From: Lepidostoma basale
Taxonomy: Eukaryota; Arthropoda; Insecta; Trichoptera; Lepidostomatidae
DNA: 64,000 bases
Direction of reading: 5' to 3'
Assembly (NCBI GenBank): GCA_022606425.2
Contig: JAHDVF020001054.1
Coordinates: 682,001 to 746,000, forward strand
A program made the position numbers and the translations under genes. The notes under the pieces are model-generated. The model saw nothing but the letters and a program-made list of their open reading frames with translations, ran no database searches and was not told where the DNA came from. Of this stretch, positions 10,495-21,056 are shown in pieces (position 1 is the stretch's first letter; every line of letters starts with the position of its first letter).

Positions 10495-10625
10495 GTAATA
10501 TCCGGGACTTTTGATTCGCCGCCAGCCGTGGGGTTGGGCCAGAGATCGGGGGAGGAAGGGACGACTCTTGATTTGCGACGCCTCCCGTGGGCTACTCCCA
10601 CTAATTCCTGCACCCTTAAGAAAGT
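10495..10625. promoter_or_regulatory. GC-rich island of unknown role
   Basis: About 130 bases with GCCGCCAGCCGTGGGGTTGG and GGGGGAGGAAGGGACG. TTTTGATTCGC and CTTGATTTGCG show that a 60-base unit may be imperfectly repeated inside it. No gene recognised. Confidence 0.3.
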
Positions 10626-10874
10626 TCTCATATCCTAGATAACGAAAATTCCATATATACTATGAACGGCCATATTTGCGTATCATTGATCCTTATATCA
10701 ACTATGTATCATATCTATATGCAGGAGAAAATATAATACAGTACCTAATTAGGCAAACATCTATAATTTGCCTAACTGGTGTCTGAGGCAATGCCGTCTC
10801 GAAATCTCTGTTTACCATGCCGAAATGTTAAATTAAATTCGAAACTTTTTCTAAACAATTAATAAACATAAACA

Positions 10875-11010
10875 TTTTAAATGGGCTTCCTCCGCTTACC
10901 CGAAGCTGTTATAGGCCCCACGGCGCCTTTCGTCAGCTTCACTCGTGCACTCCCTTGACCCGTCCCCTGTCCATGTGGGACTTACTTTAAAAATAATTAT
11001 TACATATGTA
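10875..11010 (-). mobile_element. SINE-like element (SINE-2), copy 1
   Basis: The minus strand reads CCCACATGGACAGGGGACGG, GTGAAGCTGACGAAAGGCGC, CCTATAACAGCTTCGGGTAA and GGAAGCCC. The same unit occurs on the plus strand at 58490-58625 and 59225-59365. Short, non-coding and dispersed. The class is inferred from size and copy structure only. Confidence 0.5.
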
Positions 11011-11394
11011 TATTTACAACCAAGGGGGACCCAGACCATATTTAAGCTACGCTACTCTACCTCGATGTCCCGCCGTACACACATAGAAATACATGTAGCA
11101 GCAAAAGAAAAGAAAATACACAATTGATACATGAATATGTTATAATATTAATATTTCATTAATATTGTTGATACTTTACAAATGGGGAAGATGTTTTGTA
11201 GAATTTTCAGCACTGCGGAAACATAAATGTTTTATATAAAAAAAATTGTAACACGTATATAAGGAATAATCATGCAATCAAAGTCGTATATAACATTTAT
11301 TTCACATTTGTAATCGAAATAAAACGAGATCACAGCATAAGACACATAGGTAGTACCTACTTCCACGGAGTCCAATAAATATGTACACCAAATA

Positions 11395-11560
11395 TATTTA
11401 TTGTTTCTTGAAAAACGATGTAAAACTCTATATTAAATAATTAGTACGAATGAAAACGTATGTTTTATAGAAGTTGTATTTTAAGATAATTCGCCTTGCG
11501 TTATCAAAATATGCGTGGAATTAGAAAATATACGTTTTTGTTCGTATTAAGTAGGTATTA
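11395..11560. repeat. Family A foldback repeat, shortened centre
   Basis: Starts TTATTGTTTCTTGAAAAACG and ends GTTTTTGTTCGTATTAAG; the arms pair but the module between them is reduced to AATTCGCCTTGCG. Confidence 0.6.
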
Positions 11561-11868
11561 CCATAATTTATTTCAATATTATTGCCAGTTGATTATATCA
11601 TAGCAAGACGAAAAATATCACTCATAAAATATGATTTTTTTTTTAAAACAATTTTTTTTATATAATATAACTATTAGAGTAAAAGTTTATTACAATTAAA
11701 TATTTTATGTGCTTACTTGGTTTAGTGTGTACATAGTATTATGTATTATCAACTCAGTGCATTGTCCTTGTATTTAAAATGTAAAAAATGATTTCATTTT
11801 AAATATCTACAAGATCGTTTCGCTGGAGGGGTAGGCGGAGAAAAAAGACCCCCTCTCTAATACAAGAG

Positions 11869-11916
11869 CAATGTTTAAAAATTCCAATTAATATGGAATT
11901 TTTCAAACATTGTTAA
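11869..11916. repeat. Short perfect-stem hairpin
   Basis: CAATGTTTAAAAATTCCAAT and ATATGGAATTTTTCAAACAT form a stem of about 20 base pairs with one bulge around a TTA-like loop. It is preceded by a decayed LINE-1 hairpin-like piece (GAGGGGTAGGCGGAG). It might be a MITE remnant or a small-RNA-like hairpin. Confidence 0.5.
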
Positions 11917-12474
11917 AAAATAATTTTACCGAATTCGAATATTTTATGGAAGTTTTTACAAAGAGAGTGACGAATTTCACCTTGATTAACAACAAATCAA
12001 CATCATTATAAATTTTAAGTAGGTATATCATTTTTAAAAGCAATCGCTTTAAAATATTTTTTCTCTCTATCTCTACAGTGTTGGGTGGACCTCAGTCACC
12101 TCCAAAAATATTCTCCAGCGACCCTTTCCTTAACCTTTGAATTCCACTCCTCTGATCTGACTCCCAACAATCGTACCTCCTTCAGAAAACCGCGGTCTTC
12201 CCAAGCTGCGTCTTTCCTCCGGTCTTGTTAATGTCAACTCTCAGCTGTGCTTTGAAATATAAGTACCTAACACTTTAATATGCAGTTATCGTCTTGTATA
12301 ATGATGAGTTAACTACTTTTTATATCAGAAAAACCTTTTATAAATAGGTTTTCGTGATGGCGATAAAAAGATAAAAATACAAATAAATTTAAAACTATTT
12401 TTATTAACGAATATTGTAAACAAAAGTTTAAATTTTTAAGTCCGTAGATTTTCAGGGTTGGTAGCAATATGTTT

Positions 12475-12690
12475 TTTTTTTTCTTGAACAATGATGTAAA
12501 ACTCGAATAATTAATACGAATGAAAACGTCAGTTTTCTAAAAGTTTTATTATATTTTATGGGAATGACATGTTTCGCCCTTCTAAGGCGTTGACAATGAC
12601 ATTTGATAGTGCCTTAGAAGGGCGAAACATGTCATTCCCATAGAAAATAATAAGACTTCTAGAAAACTGACGTTTGCATTCGTATTAATT
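12475..12690. repeat. Family A foldback repeat, near complete
   Basis: TTTCTTGAACAATGATGTAA on the left, then ACGTCAGTTTTCTAAAAGTT; the centre holds TTCGCCCTTCTAAGGCGTTG on the left and GCCTTAGAAGGGCGAAACAT on the right. Confidence 0.8.
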
Positions 12691-12724
12691 GTTTAGTTTT
12701 ATCTTAAGTATATCCATAGGTAAA

Positions 12725-12865
12725 ACTTGTTATCGTCCTAGAACGACGTTTAGGAGATCATTGCAGTCTCCATCTTCAGGGTATTTACTTTATAACTACC
12801 CTGAAGAAGAAGATGGAGACTCCAACGCTCTCAGATTCGTCGGTCGCGGAAGATAACAAGTTACC
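12725..12865. repeat. Family E foldback with hammerhead-like arms
   Basis: Inverted arms around a centre near 12790. The minus-strand arm reads CTGAAGATGGAGACTGCAAT, then ATCTCCTAAACGTCG: an intact CUGANGA equivalent (rc of 12773-12779), a GGAGA/UCUCC stem II, then UAAA in place of GAAA and a GUC. The plus arm has CTGAAGA at 12801-12807 but lacks a clean stem II. A related motif is at 33465-33545. Self-cleavage is doubtful for both arms. Confidence 0.5.
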
Positions 12866-12899
12866 CGGATAAACAGAAGATTTACAAAAAAAAACATAT

Positions 12900-13120
12900 G
12901 ATATGAATGAAAACGTCTGTTTTCTAGAAGTTTTATTATATCTTATGGGAATGGCATATATGTTGCCTTGCTAAGACATTATAAAATGATAATGCATTTG
13001 ATAATGCCTTAACAGGGCGAAAAATGTAATTCCCGCAAAATATAATAAAACTTCTAGAAAACGCACGTTTTCATTCGTATTTATTATTTAATTTGTAATT
13101 TTAAAGAAATGTTCAAGAAA
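12900..13120. repeat. Family A foldback repeat
   Basis: GAATGAAAACGTCTGTTTTC on the left, GCACGTTTTCATTCGTATTT on the right, with TTAACAGGGCGAAAAATGTA in the right module (variant of the GGGCGAAACATGTC core). Confidence 0.75.
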
Positions 13121-13319
13121 CAAAATATATAAATTCTTTCTTAAGCACTAAACTTATTAGAACCAATTTAAATAACTTAGGAAACAAGCTTTTTCTGTAT
13201 GGAGTACGAATTTCCGGAAATCCCTAAAAAGTCACAAAAATAAATTTCCATCGTAACAAATACACCCAAACGCCGAAAGTTCTTTATTCAAAAAATCATT
13301 ACACTCAAATCCCAAAATA

Positions 13320-13620
13320 ATCCCTACGACACGATTTTCGCCGTGCCTTTCACGCCCTGCGCACAAATCTCACCTTTATTGCACAAGCGCTTAGAGGCTT
13401 TATTCGCTTGTTCGAGATCTAACCAATCACATGCCGATATCCCCTCCCCTCGCTCTGGGGGCGTGGCCAGCAACTGTCATACATCAGGGTTTGTGACTCT
13501 CTCTACGAAACAGTCGGAAGAATTCGGTTTTGGGGACGGCGTTTTCCCATTAGATTCGCTAACCGATTCGAACCGCGTTCGAAATACAAGTTTGATTTAA
13601 AATAATTCTAGTTAGGAAAA
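13320..13620. promoter_or_regulatory. Promoter-like, GC-richer unique island
   Basis: Contains AACCAATCACATG (CCAAT box), CCCCTCCCCTCG and GGGGGCGTGGCC (GC/KLF box) within 60 bases, in a unique segment. A plus-strand frame of 85 codons (13343-13600) crosses it, without a recognisable domain. A cluster of CCAAT and GC boxes upstream of the receptor exons could mark a promoter or untranslated first exon of the same gene, 20 kb upstream. This is inference from motif content alone. Confidence 0.3.
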
Positions 13621-13639
13621 CGTCAAGTTCTACAAGTAT

Positions 13640-14940
13640 AATAAGACAGTGATTAAAGAGATTAAACTTTATTTTTTAATTGCGAGTGACATTTCGAAAA
13701 TAGGTGCAAATTTTATTTAATAAGTTGATACAACTAGGTAGGTACTGTTTTTTAATTATAAAATCAGTGCCCTTTTCCAAATATATATAGTATATTATTT
13801 ATAGTGCAGTCATAAAATAGGTATGTACACTAAGTGTCACTTTTTCATAAACTAAACATTAAATATTTTTAAAATTTTGATATCAGTATAATTAAATAAT
13901 ATCATATTAACTCATTGTATATTTATTTGTCAAAATAGCTAAAAGCCATTTATCTGTTTCTGATATACAATTCCGATAGGTTAATTGCAATTTTCTTCCA
14001 TTTTTAAATATAAAGTGAAATTATTATTTTTATGATTACAACATATAAAAAAATAGAATTTCGTGTTATTTGAACACTAATTTTCGATATTACGACCATA
14101 GGGATTTACTGAATTATTTTCAAATATTTTTAAATAGCTCAAATACTTCCAGTATAATAATAATAATTGTTATAGAAATCAAAAATAATTTTGCATATCT
14201 TTGTTGTTACCATATGTACGTAATAACGTTTTATTTAATAAAACTGTTTTTGAAAATATTGCACTGTAATATAAAAAAAACATAGGGAAATCTTTTGCAG
14301 TGAAAATAAAGTGGTTTTATACCCTAATATAATGTTTTAGGTAAATTAGTGTAAAAAGGTTACTTAAACACTTTTTGAATATTTTTAATAAAATATAAAA
14401 GTACCTACCTATTTACATTTTTACCCTACCTAGGTAGGTACTTACGTACCTGCTATAAAGCATTTCTAAATGTGCTTGATAATGTTTAATTTAATTATAA
14501 TATATAGAAAATTTATCAAATAAATTAATAGATTTGATTTGTATTAGGAAAAATTAAATTTTCATTTAAAACAATACATATTATCTAACGGTTCATATTA
14601 TAAATTCTGTATACAATACATTTAAGATAACCCATTCATATTTAAAACTTCCATGAACATTTTATATTTTTTAATAATAATACTCAAAACAATGTTATTA
14701 TAATATCATTGACATAAAAATATCCTTAGTAACAAACATTTTACCAGTTTTTTAAATGAATTTTTTAGAGCTTCTATAGAGGGTTTAGGGTAATTTTTAA
14801 CTTTCACCCTCTTAAACATGAGAATTATTTTTGATAGCGATTCACTTTAATTTGACATTACAAAAAATATAATCAAGACTTTTTTTATTGATATGTATGA
14901 TAATTTTCCATTTAAAATATCACATTTTAATGTAACAGGC
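13640..14940. other. Long AT-rich unique stretch, nothing recognised
   Basis: Very AT-rich intronic-type DNA with a GGTAGGTA/TACGTACC-rich patch at 14420-14455. The last part of a family A end (TTTATTGTTTCTTGAACAGT) appears at 14947. No gene or complete repeat. Confidence 0.5.
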
Positions 14941-14994
14941 TGCCTTATTTATTGTTTCTTGAACAGTGATGTAAAGCTTCAAATATATTCTTTA

Positions 14995-15180
14995 ATACTG
15001 ATGATAAAGTCTGCCTCATGAAAAAGCTACCGACCGGTCTCGCTAAAAGCATAGATTTGTCAGGGTAACATAACTAACTTAATTATTAAGCATTTAGTTA
15101 GTTTTGTTACCTTGATGAAGCTCCGCTTAGAGCAAAACCGGTCAGTTGATTTAAAATACAGAATTAAATTGTGCTAAAAT
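14995..15180. repeat. Family C foldback with decayed hammerhead arms
   Basis: The plus arm near 15115 reads TTGATGAAGCTCCGCTTAGA then GCAAAACCGGTCAGTTG: TUGAUGA for CUGAUGA, stem II GCUC/GAGC, AAAA for GAAA, and a short CGG stem III with a GUC site. The minus arm (15015-15065) is more decayed but still has ACCGGTC. Same family as 31565-31760. Confidence 0.6.
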
Positions 15181-15247
15181 CAAATAAGTGAGTATTTCGT
15201 TTAATTATAAATATGTCACACCACTAATAAAATTCTTCAAATGATAA

Positions 15248-15683
15248 TCTATATATAAAACATAGTCGTGTTAGTTACACCATTTATAACTCAAGAACGG
15301 CTGAACCGATTTTTATGATCTTTGATTTGTTGGATTTGTCTCCGTCCCGAATAGCAGAATAGCTATTATAACATCGGGAAAAGTCACGAGAAAATCAACC
15401 CGAGTGCAACCCATCCAGCAAATATAATAGTTTAACAGAAAGTTGTGCAAAAATGCTACGCGAATCATTTCGATAAGCTTCAATAAATCAAATCCCATGT
15501 GAATTACATTCATATCAATGTAATTCGAATACTTTTCAATTGATTTTTGCACATTTATTGAACTTAATTCATTTTAAGTAGGTATTCATTTTAACTTAAT
15601 AAATAACTGAATTCAATTCAACAAATAAGTTAACACAACATTTATTGATTCTGGAGCGGTTCGAAGTTCGCCGGGTCAGCTAG
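15248..15683 (+). mobile_element. Non-autonomous Helitron, 436 bp
   Basis: Begins TCTATATATAAAACATAG preceded by A and ends GCCGGGTCAGCTAG followed by T, fitting the Helitron rule of 5'-TC, 3'-CTAG, insertion between A and T. A GC-rich hairpin-capable stretch (GCGGTTCGAAGTTCGCCGGG) lies just before the 3' end. The subterminal CGGCTGAACCGATTTTTATG is typical of lepidopteran Helitrons. There is no Rep/helicase frame, so it depends on an autonomous partner. Confidence 0.8.
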
Positions 15684-15719
15684 TATATAATAAAACTACT
15701 AAACTTGATATTTTCATCA

Positions 15720-16395
15720 ATTTTTAACAATGTTGGCTCTGACAAGTAATAGGATTACGATGGGGTATGCTCTGCCGAGAAGTATGCCTTTATAATATGA
15801 GGTAATCCACCATGTTGTAATGATACCAGCAATACTGCCAAGTCAAACTCTCTAGCGTCCACGAGTGGTCTCTTAGACCACATAAACCTCAAGCAATGTA
15901 ACCACTGACATTACCATCAGTATCATTTCAAATAGAGAGTGAACGAATGGTGATTTTCTAGCTGCATAAAACTGGATTCACCCGACTAAGGAGCCATCCC
16001 CTAAAGAAAATCTTACAGATAAGGCGAGGAGAAACCACTTTGAATATCATCCCCCATTTCACTGTAAAAAGGAATCAACTAATGGCCCGGATGACCATTG
16101 AATGGGTCAGGGGTTTTAAGAATATTGCCAGGGATAGATATGCCTACTCTCAAATAACAGTCAACGCCTGGGACCTGACATGACACCGCGAGAAGAAGAA
16201 GCTAAACATAATAGAGTATCAATACAAATGAAAACGTTTTTTTTCTGGAGGTGTTATATTTCATAAAATATAATAAAACTTCTAGAAAAATACATTTTTA
16301 TTCTTATTGACACTCTTATTAAGTTCTCCTTCTTCTCACGATGTCATGTCGGTTCCCAAACGTTGACTCTAAAACAAGAGTAGGCCTCTGTAATG
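15720..16395. mobile_element. Unclassified retroelement-like piece with inverted end
   Basis: From 15730 to 16195 a mixed-composition stretch ends TGACATGACACCGCGAGAAG-AAGAAG, a tail style seen on RTE-like LINEs (compare 54820). Part of it, GCCTACTCTCAAATAACAGT through the tail, is repeated in reverse complement at 16328-16395. A family A fragment (16205-16320) sits between the inverted copies. No coding frame recognised. Confidence 0.4.
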
Positions 16396-17015
16396 ACATG
16401 TTTTGCCTTGCTAACGCATTATCAAATGTTTCGAAATTTCGCAATTGTAAGTCGTGGAGATGCAAAACCGGGTAGATGGGCATGACAGGTTTCACCTTAC
16501 AAAAACATTTCGAGTGCCTTGGTAAGTTTAAATTTTGAAACGTTTGATAATGTCTTAGCAAGACAAAACATGTCATTTCCATAAAATATTATAAAACTTC
16601 TAAAAAACAGACGTTATATTTCGTATTCATTATTTAATATGGATTTTTAAATCATTTTTCAAGAAACGATAAATAAATGTCCTTTAAATAAATAATACGA
16701 TTAAAAACGTCTATTTTCTAGAAGTTTTAAAACATTTTATGGGAATTATATACTTTGCCTTGTTAAAGCATTCCCGAATGTTCTAACAACTCTTTATAAC
16801 AGAGGTTTTTATTCGTATTAATAATTTAATATGGAATTATACATCATTGTTCAAAATGCAATAAAACATTGTCATTAAAATTAACATAAAAGAAAACGTA
16901 TGTTTTCTATAGGTTTTATTACCTATATTTTATTGGAATGACTTGTTTCGCCTTATTGTCCATTATCAAATGTTCTAAAACATCTAGAAAACAGATGTTA
17001 TCATTCATATTAAGC
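16205..17015. repeat. Cluster of four family A foldback copies
   Basis: Partial or shortened copies at about 16205-16320, 16375-16680, 16685-16870 and 16870-17015, each with the TTCTAGAAGTTTTATTATAT-type arm. The second is enlarged by an insertion that duplicates CAAATGTTTCGAAATTT-type sequence around a central segment. Confidence 0.65.
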
Positions 17016-17227
17016 GTTTTAGTCCCAAATATATTTCACCAAAATGTTCTAAAATGCCAAAAGACAAGTATATTTTCGTAGATAATTTATACGAGTATGA
17101 ACAAGAAAAAAATGTGCCGTTTCTGTAAAAATTGATCAATTTTCATATTTTTTGGAACATTGTTTTAACTAGGTTTCAAATTATAATAATAAAAATTCAG
17201 AAATGAACACAAGAGCGGCGGCGCTCA

Positions 17228-18110
17228 TCGGCACTAGTACGAGTATAACGGTTAATTATTTGCTTTGGAGTTTTACATCATTAATACGAATGAAAACACC
17301 AGTTTTCTAGAAGTTTTAATATATTTTATGGGAATTACATGTTTTTCGACCTTATAAGGCATTATCAAATGTCATTTGTTGGCACTATAATGGTTAATTA
17401 TTTGCTAATGAAATATGGTTATGGAGTTTTACATCGTTAAAACGAATGAAAACGTCAGATTTCTAGTAGTTTTATTGTATTTTATGAGAATGACAAGTTT
17501 CACCCTTCTGAGGCATTATCAAATGTCATTTGTCGGCACTATAACGATTAATTATTTGTTATGAAGTCTTACATCATTAATACGAATGAAAACGTCAGTT
17601 TTCAAGAAGATTTATTATATTTTATGGTAATGACATGTTTCGCCCAAATCAAATGTCATTTGTCGGCACTATAATGGTTAATTTTTTGCTATGGAGTTTT
17701 ACATCATTAATACGAATGAAAACGTCAGTTTTCTAGAAGTTTTATTATATTTTATGGGAATGACATGTTTCGCCCTTCTAAGGTATTATCAAATGTCATT
17801 TGTCGGCACTTTAACGGTTAATTATTCGCTATGGAGTTTTACATCATTAATACGAATGAAAACGTCAGTTTTCTAGAAGTTTTATTATCTTTTATGGGAA
17901 TGACATATTTCGCCCTTCTAAGGCATTATCAATTGTCATTTTGTTAATGCCTTGGAAGGGCGAAATATATCATTCTAATAAAATATAATAAAACTTCTAG
18001 AAAACTGACGTTTTCATTCGTATTAATTATTTAATGTGGAGTTTTACATCATTGTTCAAGAAACAATAAACAATTTTACATCATTGTTCAAGGAACGATA
18101 AATAAGTGTC
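17228..18110. repeat. Tandem array of family A left arms, five units
   Basis: Five same-orientation units start at TTTTACATCATTAATACGAA-type sequence near 17271, 17427, 17567, 17697 and 17837 (spacings 156, 140, 130 and 140). Each runs through ACGTCAGTTTTCTAGAAGTT and ATGACATGTTTCGCCC, then the linker TCATTTGTCGGCACTATAA and GGTTAATTATTTGCTATGGA. Only the last unit is closed by a right arm (17940-18035, GGGCGAAATATATCATTC). The linker also precedes the first unit at 17228, marking the duplicated period. Confidence 0.85.
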
Positions 18111-18124
18111 CTTTATATTTGTAT

Positions 18125-18510
18125 GAAGTCTCCTTATTGCCGCCTTGCGCTGGGATGCGCGTGCTCGCGTAAGACCAATCTAATTAAAACCGTATCGACC
18201 TACTGATGATTACAGAACTTTGGAAATCTATTTGAACGTTCCATTTAGATACATAAATTACCGTTCGCTTCAACTTCAATCAGGACTGTATTGACGAACG
18301 CCCGGCGTAGACAACTTCCTTGTCACCCGATAAAACACACCGCTGGAGCGGATAGTTTAAACAGTTGTATGGCGTGTTTGAACAAGCGGCGCGGTATGAA
18401 AGTGACGCAACTTTTGATTTTTCGAAACGCGGATCAACGCCTAAGAATGTTTTGTGCTCGGAGCGCTGTGTTTTCCTAGCCAGAGGCGATGGATGATTTT
18501 TATATAAGGG
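18125..18510. promoter_or_regulatory. Candidate conserved noncoding element
   Basis: About 380 bases of unique, balanced-composition DNA between repeats, with ATCTAATTAAAACCG (homeodomain core), ACTGATGATTACAG, and CGGCGCGGTATGAAAGTGAC. A 101-codon minus frame and a 62-codon plus frame cross it in conflict, with no motifs, so I treat it as noncoding. It could be an enhancer in the receptor's 5' intron. Confidence 0.35.
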
Positions 18511-18707
18511 AAGCTGTAGAATCAATTCTCTCTCGAAATTACTGCTTACCAGGCCGTAATATTCAATTAAATGTGGAGCTTTCATTTTTAAATATTGCGA
18601 CTTTTTCGAAACAATTTAAAAACATTTAAAAATTTTAACTGTTTAAATAAAAAATATACATAAACTTCTTATTAAAAAACTTTGTTTTATGTATCATAAT
18701 TGTATTT

Positions 18708-18757
18708 TTTTACGCGACAGCTGTTTCGTCAACCTACGTTGACATCATCAGGTGTTA
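18708..18757 (-). ncRNA. Hammerhead ribozyme, type I, intact core
   Basis: Minus strand: CCTGATGA (core CUGAUGA = 18751 down to 18745), stem II GTCAAC/GTTGAC closed by a GTAG loop, GAAA at 18727-18724, stem III ACA/TGU with a two-base loop, then GUC with predicted cleavage between 18716 and 18715. Stem I pairs GCGU with ACAC with one mismatch. All core bases match the hammerhead consensus. The surrounding repeat is not otherwise identified. Confidence 0.8.
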
Positions 18758-19089
18758 CAATAATATATCAAATGTCAAATTTTCGTGATTTTTCAACTTA
18801 ATATATTATCAAAATCACTCAAAAAATAAAAATAAAAAAATTCGGTTTAATAAGCGACGCTACAAAATCGGTCGAAAACCTAAACTAACGATTAAAAATT
18901 ATAATTGTACATTAATTTTTTAATCGCCGATAAATAGACTTATTTTAAATCTAATAATAATAATAAATAATAAAATTAATATACAAATTGGGTTTAAAAT
19001 AAGGTACGGAAGATGAAAATTTTGGGTTTTCGGCTTAGAGAGATATCGTTTATGTATACTTACGGAATAGTTAAATATTGATAAAGTTT

Positions 19090-19325
19090 ATAGTTTTTTT
19101 AGGAACGACATGATTCAATTTGTAAGGGTATTATCATAGACAATGCATTAGATAATGTCTTAATAGGGCGAAAAATGTCATTCCCATAAAATAAAATAAA
19201 GCTTCTAGCAAGGAGAAATTTTGGCATTCTTATAAAATATAACGAATTTCGATAAATCCGTCTTTCCCGTCAAAATGATATATTGAATATGGACTTTTAC
19301 ATCATTATTTGTGAAACAAATGCTT
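19090..19325. repeat. Family A foldback repeat, decayed
   Basis: GGAACGACATGATTCAATTT on the left, TAATAGGGCGAAAAATGTCA and CTTCTAGCAAGGAG on the right, then the ACTTTTACATCATTATTTGT end. Confidence 0.65.
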
Positions 19326-19790
19326 AAAATACCTTTATACATTTTGAAACTGTAATGGATAATTTAATACAAAATAAGAAAATGTCTCTTTTAGTTTTAT
19401 TTAATTATTTGAGAGTGCCGTATTTTACATTGCTAGGAAATTATTAAATAATATTTGTATAGATAAAAAAAAGCAGGGTTTTAATTCAGTTATACAGTAT
19501 TGCCAAGCGTTAATAGCTACAGTTTATGGAAATATTAAAAATATTAAGAGAAGGTTAAGTAGGTACTAATGATAAAATATAGTATTATTTCAGTCCTTGC
19601 CGAAAATATTTTTGTCTGTGGTTAAGATCTGATACGATGTCAAAAAATCAAAAATAACAACCATTTGTTATCACGATTATCATTATATTGCGGTTTTAAT
19701 CGCTTTGTACGATATTTACATGGCGAAAAGTTATCAGTACCGTAAAACAATTATTGTTATTTTTTTAAACAATAAATGATTTTACTAAAT
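19326..19790. other. AT-rich unique DNA, nothing recognised
   Basis: No open frame with motifs, no repeat match within the window. Confidence 0.5.
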
Positions 19791-19794
19791 ATCT

Positions 19795-20475
19795 AACAAA
19801 CCAACTAAAAAATCAAGCCGTCTCCTCGGAGGGATAGGTAGAAAGAATGGACCGCCACATTGTTATGCCCTAACATATTATACTATTCTTGATTCTTCTA
19901 CATTCATACATTGTGTCATGCACGCAAGTCGTTTTCTACAACTCCTTACGTGATCGACAATTAATATTTGATTTAATTGATCTTGCCACGTTTTCCTCGG
20001 CCTTCCTATATTACTAGCTCCGTTAACGTTGTTTACATATACTTTCTTCACCATTCTGTCTTCGTTCATTCTTTCCCTGTGTCCAAAGTATCTTAATGAC
20101 CCCTTCATAACACAACAACAAAAAAACCATCGCACCGTTACTCCGCAGCGAGAATGGACCGCCACACTTCTCCACATGCATACAACAATTCATACAGACA
20201 GCATGACCAACTTTAAAATTTGATTAATTTGATCATGCCATGTTTTCCTCGGGCTACCTCGATTCCGTACTCCATTTACATCGTTAACGTATACTTTATT
20301 GACCATTCTTTCTCCATCCATGCAATCCATATGTCCGAAACAACGTAGCGACCCTTTCAATATTTTGTTCATAACACTTTCATTCGCACCGCAATCACTT
20401 CGTATATTAGCATTTGACACTCAATCAAATAAAGATTTACCACATATTTGTCTAAGAGATCTCATTTCTACTGCT
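19795..20475 (-). mobile_element. LINE-1, two joined minus-strand fragments
   Basis: The first fragment (19795-20108) encodes KGSLRYFGHRERMNEDRMVK, RPRKTWQDQLN and CMTQCMNVEES. The second (20145-20475) repeats the same region: SLRCFGHMDCMDGERMVNKV, SPRKTWHDQINQILK. A pAAC-rich stretch at 20108-20125 separates them. They are separate truncated insertions or a partial duplication. Confidence 0.75.
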
Positions 20476-20580
20476 TTTATTCTTCTATTGGTTACAATTA
20501 ACCTTTATATTACACTTTTTATTACTTGTATTTATATTACTTTTATACTATTTACTGGTAGATTTACGATTTATTTTTAA

Positions 20581-21056
20581 ACGACCCTTATGTATGGAAG
20601 CGAAGCATGGAACTGGCAAAAGAGGATGAAAGTAGAATAAATGCAGTAGAAATGAGATCTCTTAGACGAATGTGTGGATACTCTTGTGTATGATAGAGTG
20701 TTGAATGAAAATATAAGAAGTGAATGCAATGCGAATGATGGTGTTATGAACAAAATAATGTAAGGATCATTAAAATGGTTTGGACGTAAGGAAAGGATGA
20801 ATGAAGAAAGAATGGTAAAAAAATTATATGTTAACGATGTAAACGGAACCAGAAATAGAGGAAGACTGAGGAAAACGTGGCACGATCAAATAAACCAAAT
20901 ATTGAATGACGGTAATGTGAGGAGTCAGAGACACGATGTATAAATGTTTAGGATGCGAGAGAAATATGTCAGGAAAGAAAAGTGTGGTAGTCCATTATTT
21001 CTGCCTACCTCTTCGGGGAGACGGCGTGAAGGTTAGTTAGTTAGTTAGTTAGTTAT
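20581..21056 (+). mobile_element. LINE-1 3' end with complete tail
   Basis: The plus-strand copy begins ACCCTTATGTATGGAAGCGA (the GSEAWNW codons) and runs to the 3' hairpin (CCTCTTCGGGGAGAC), GGCGTGAAGG and a (TTAG)x5 tail ending at 21056. Frameshifts and stops interrupt the frame. It is arranged head to head with the minus-strand pair on its left. Confidence 0.85.

Noticed and set aside
17228..18110. CRISPR-like array of regularly spaced repeats
   Set aside because: The units are about 140 bases of one continuous transposon arm with no short repeat/spacer pattern, in a eukaryotic genome.
18280..18585. 101-codon minus-strand gene
   Set aside because: Overlaps a plus-strand frame of similar length, no domain, and the segment looks like noncoding unique DNA.
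21030..21056. Telomeric (TTAGG)n-type repeat
   Set aside because: The unit is the tetranucleotide TTAG and it directly follows the LINE-1 3' end in every case.
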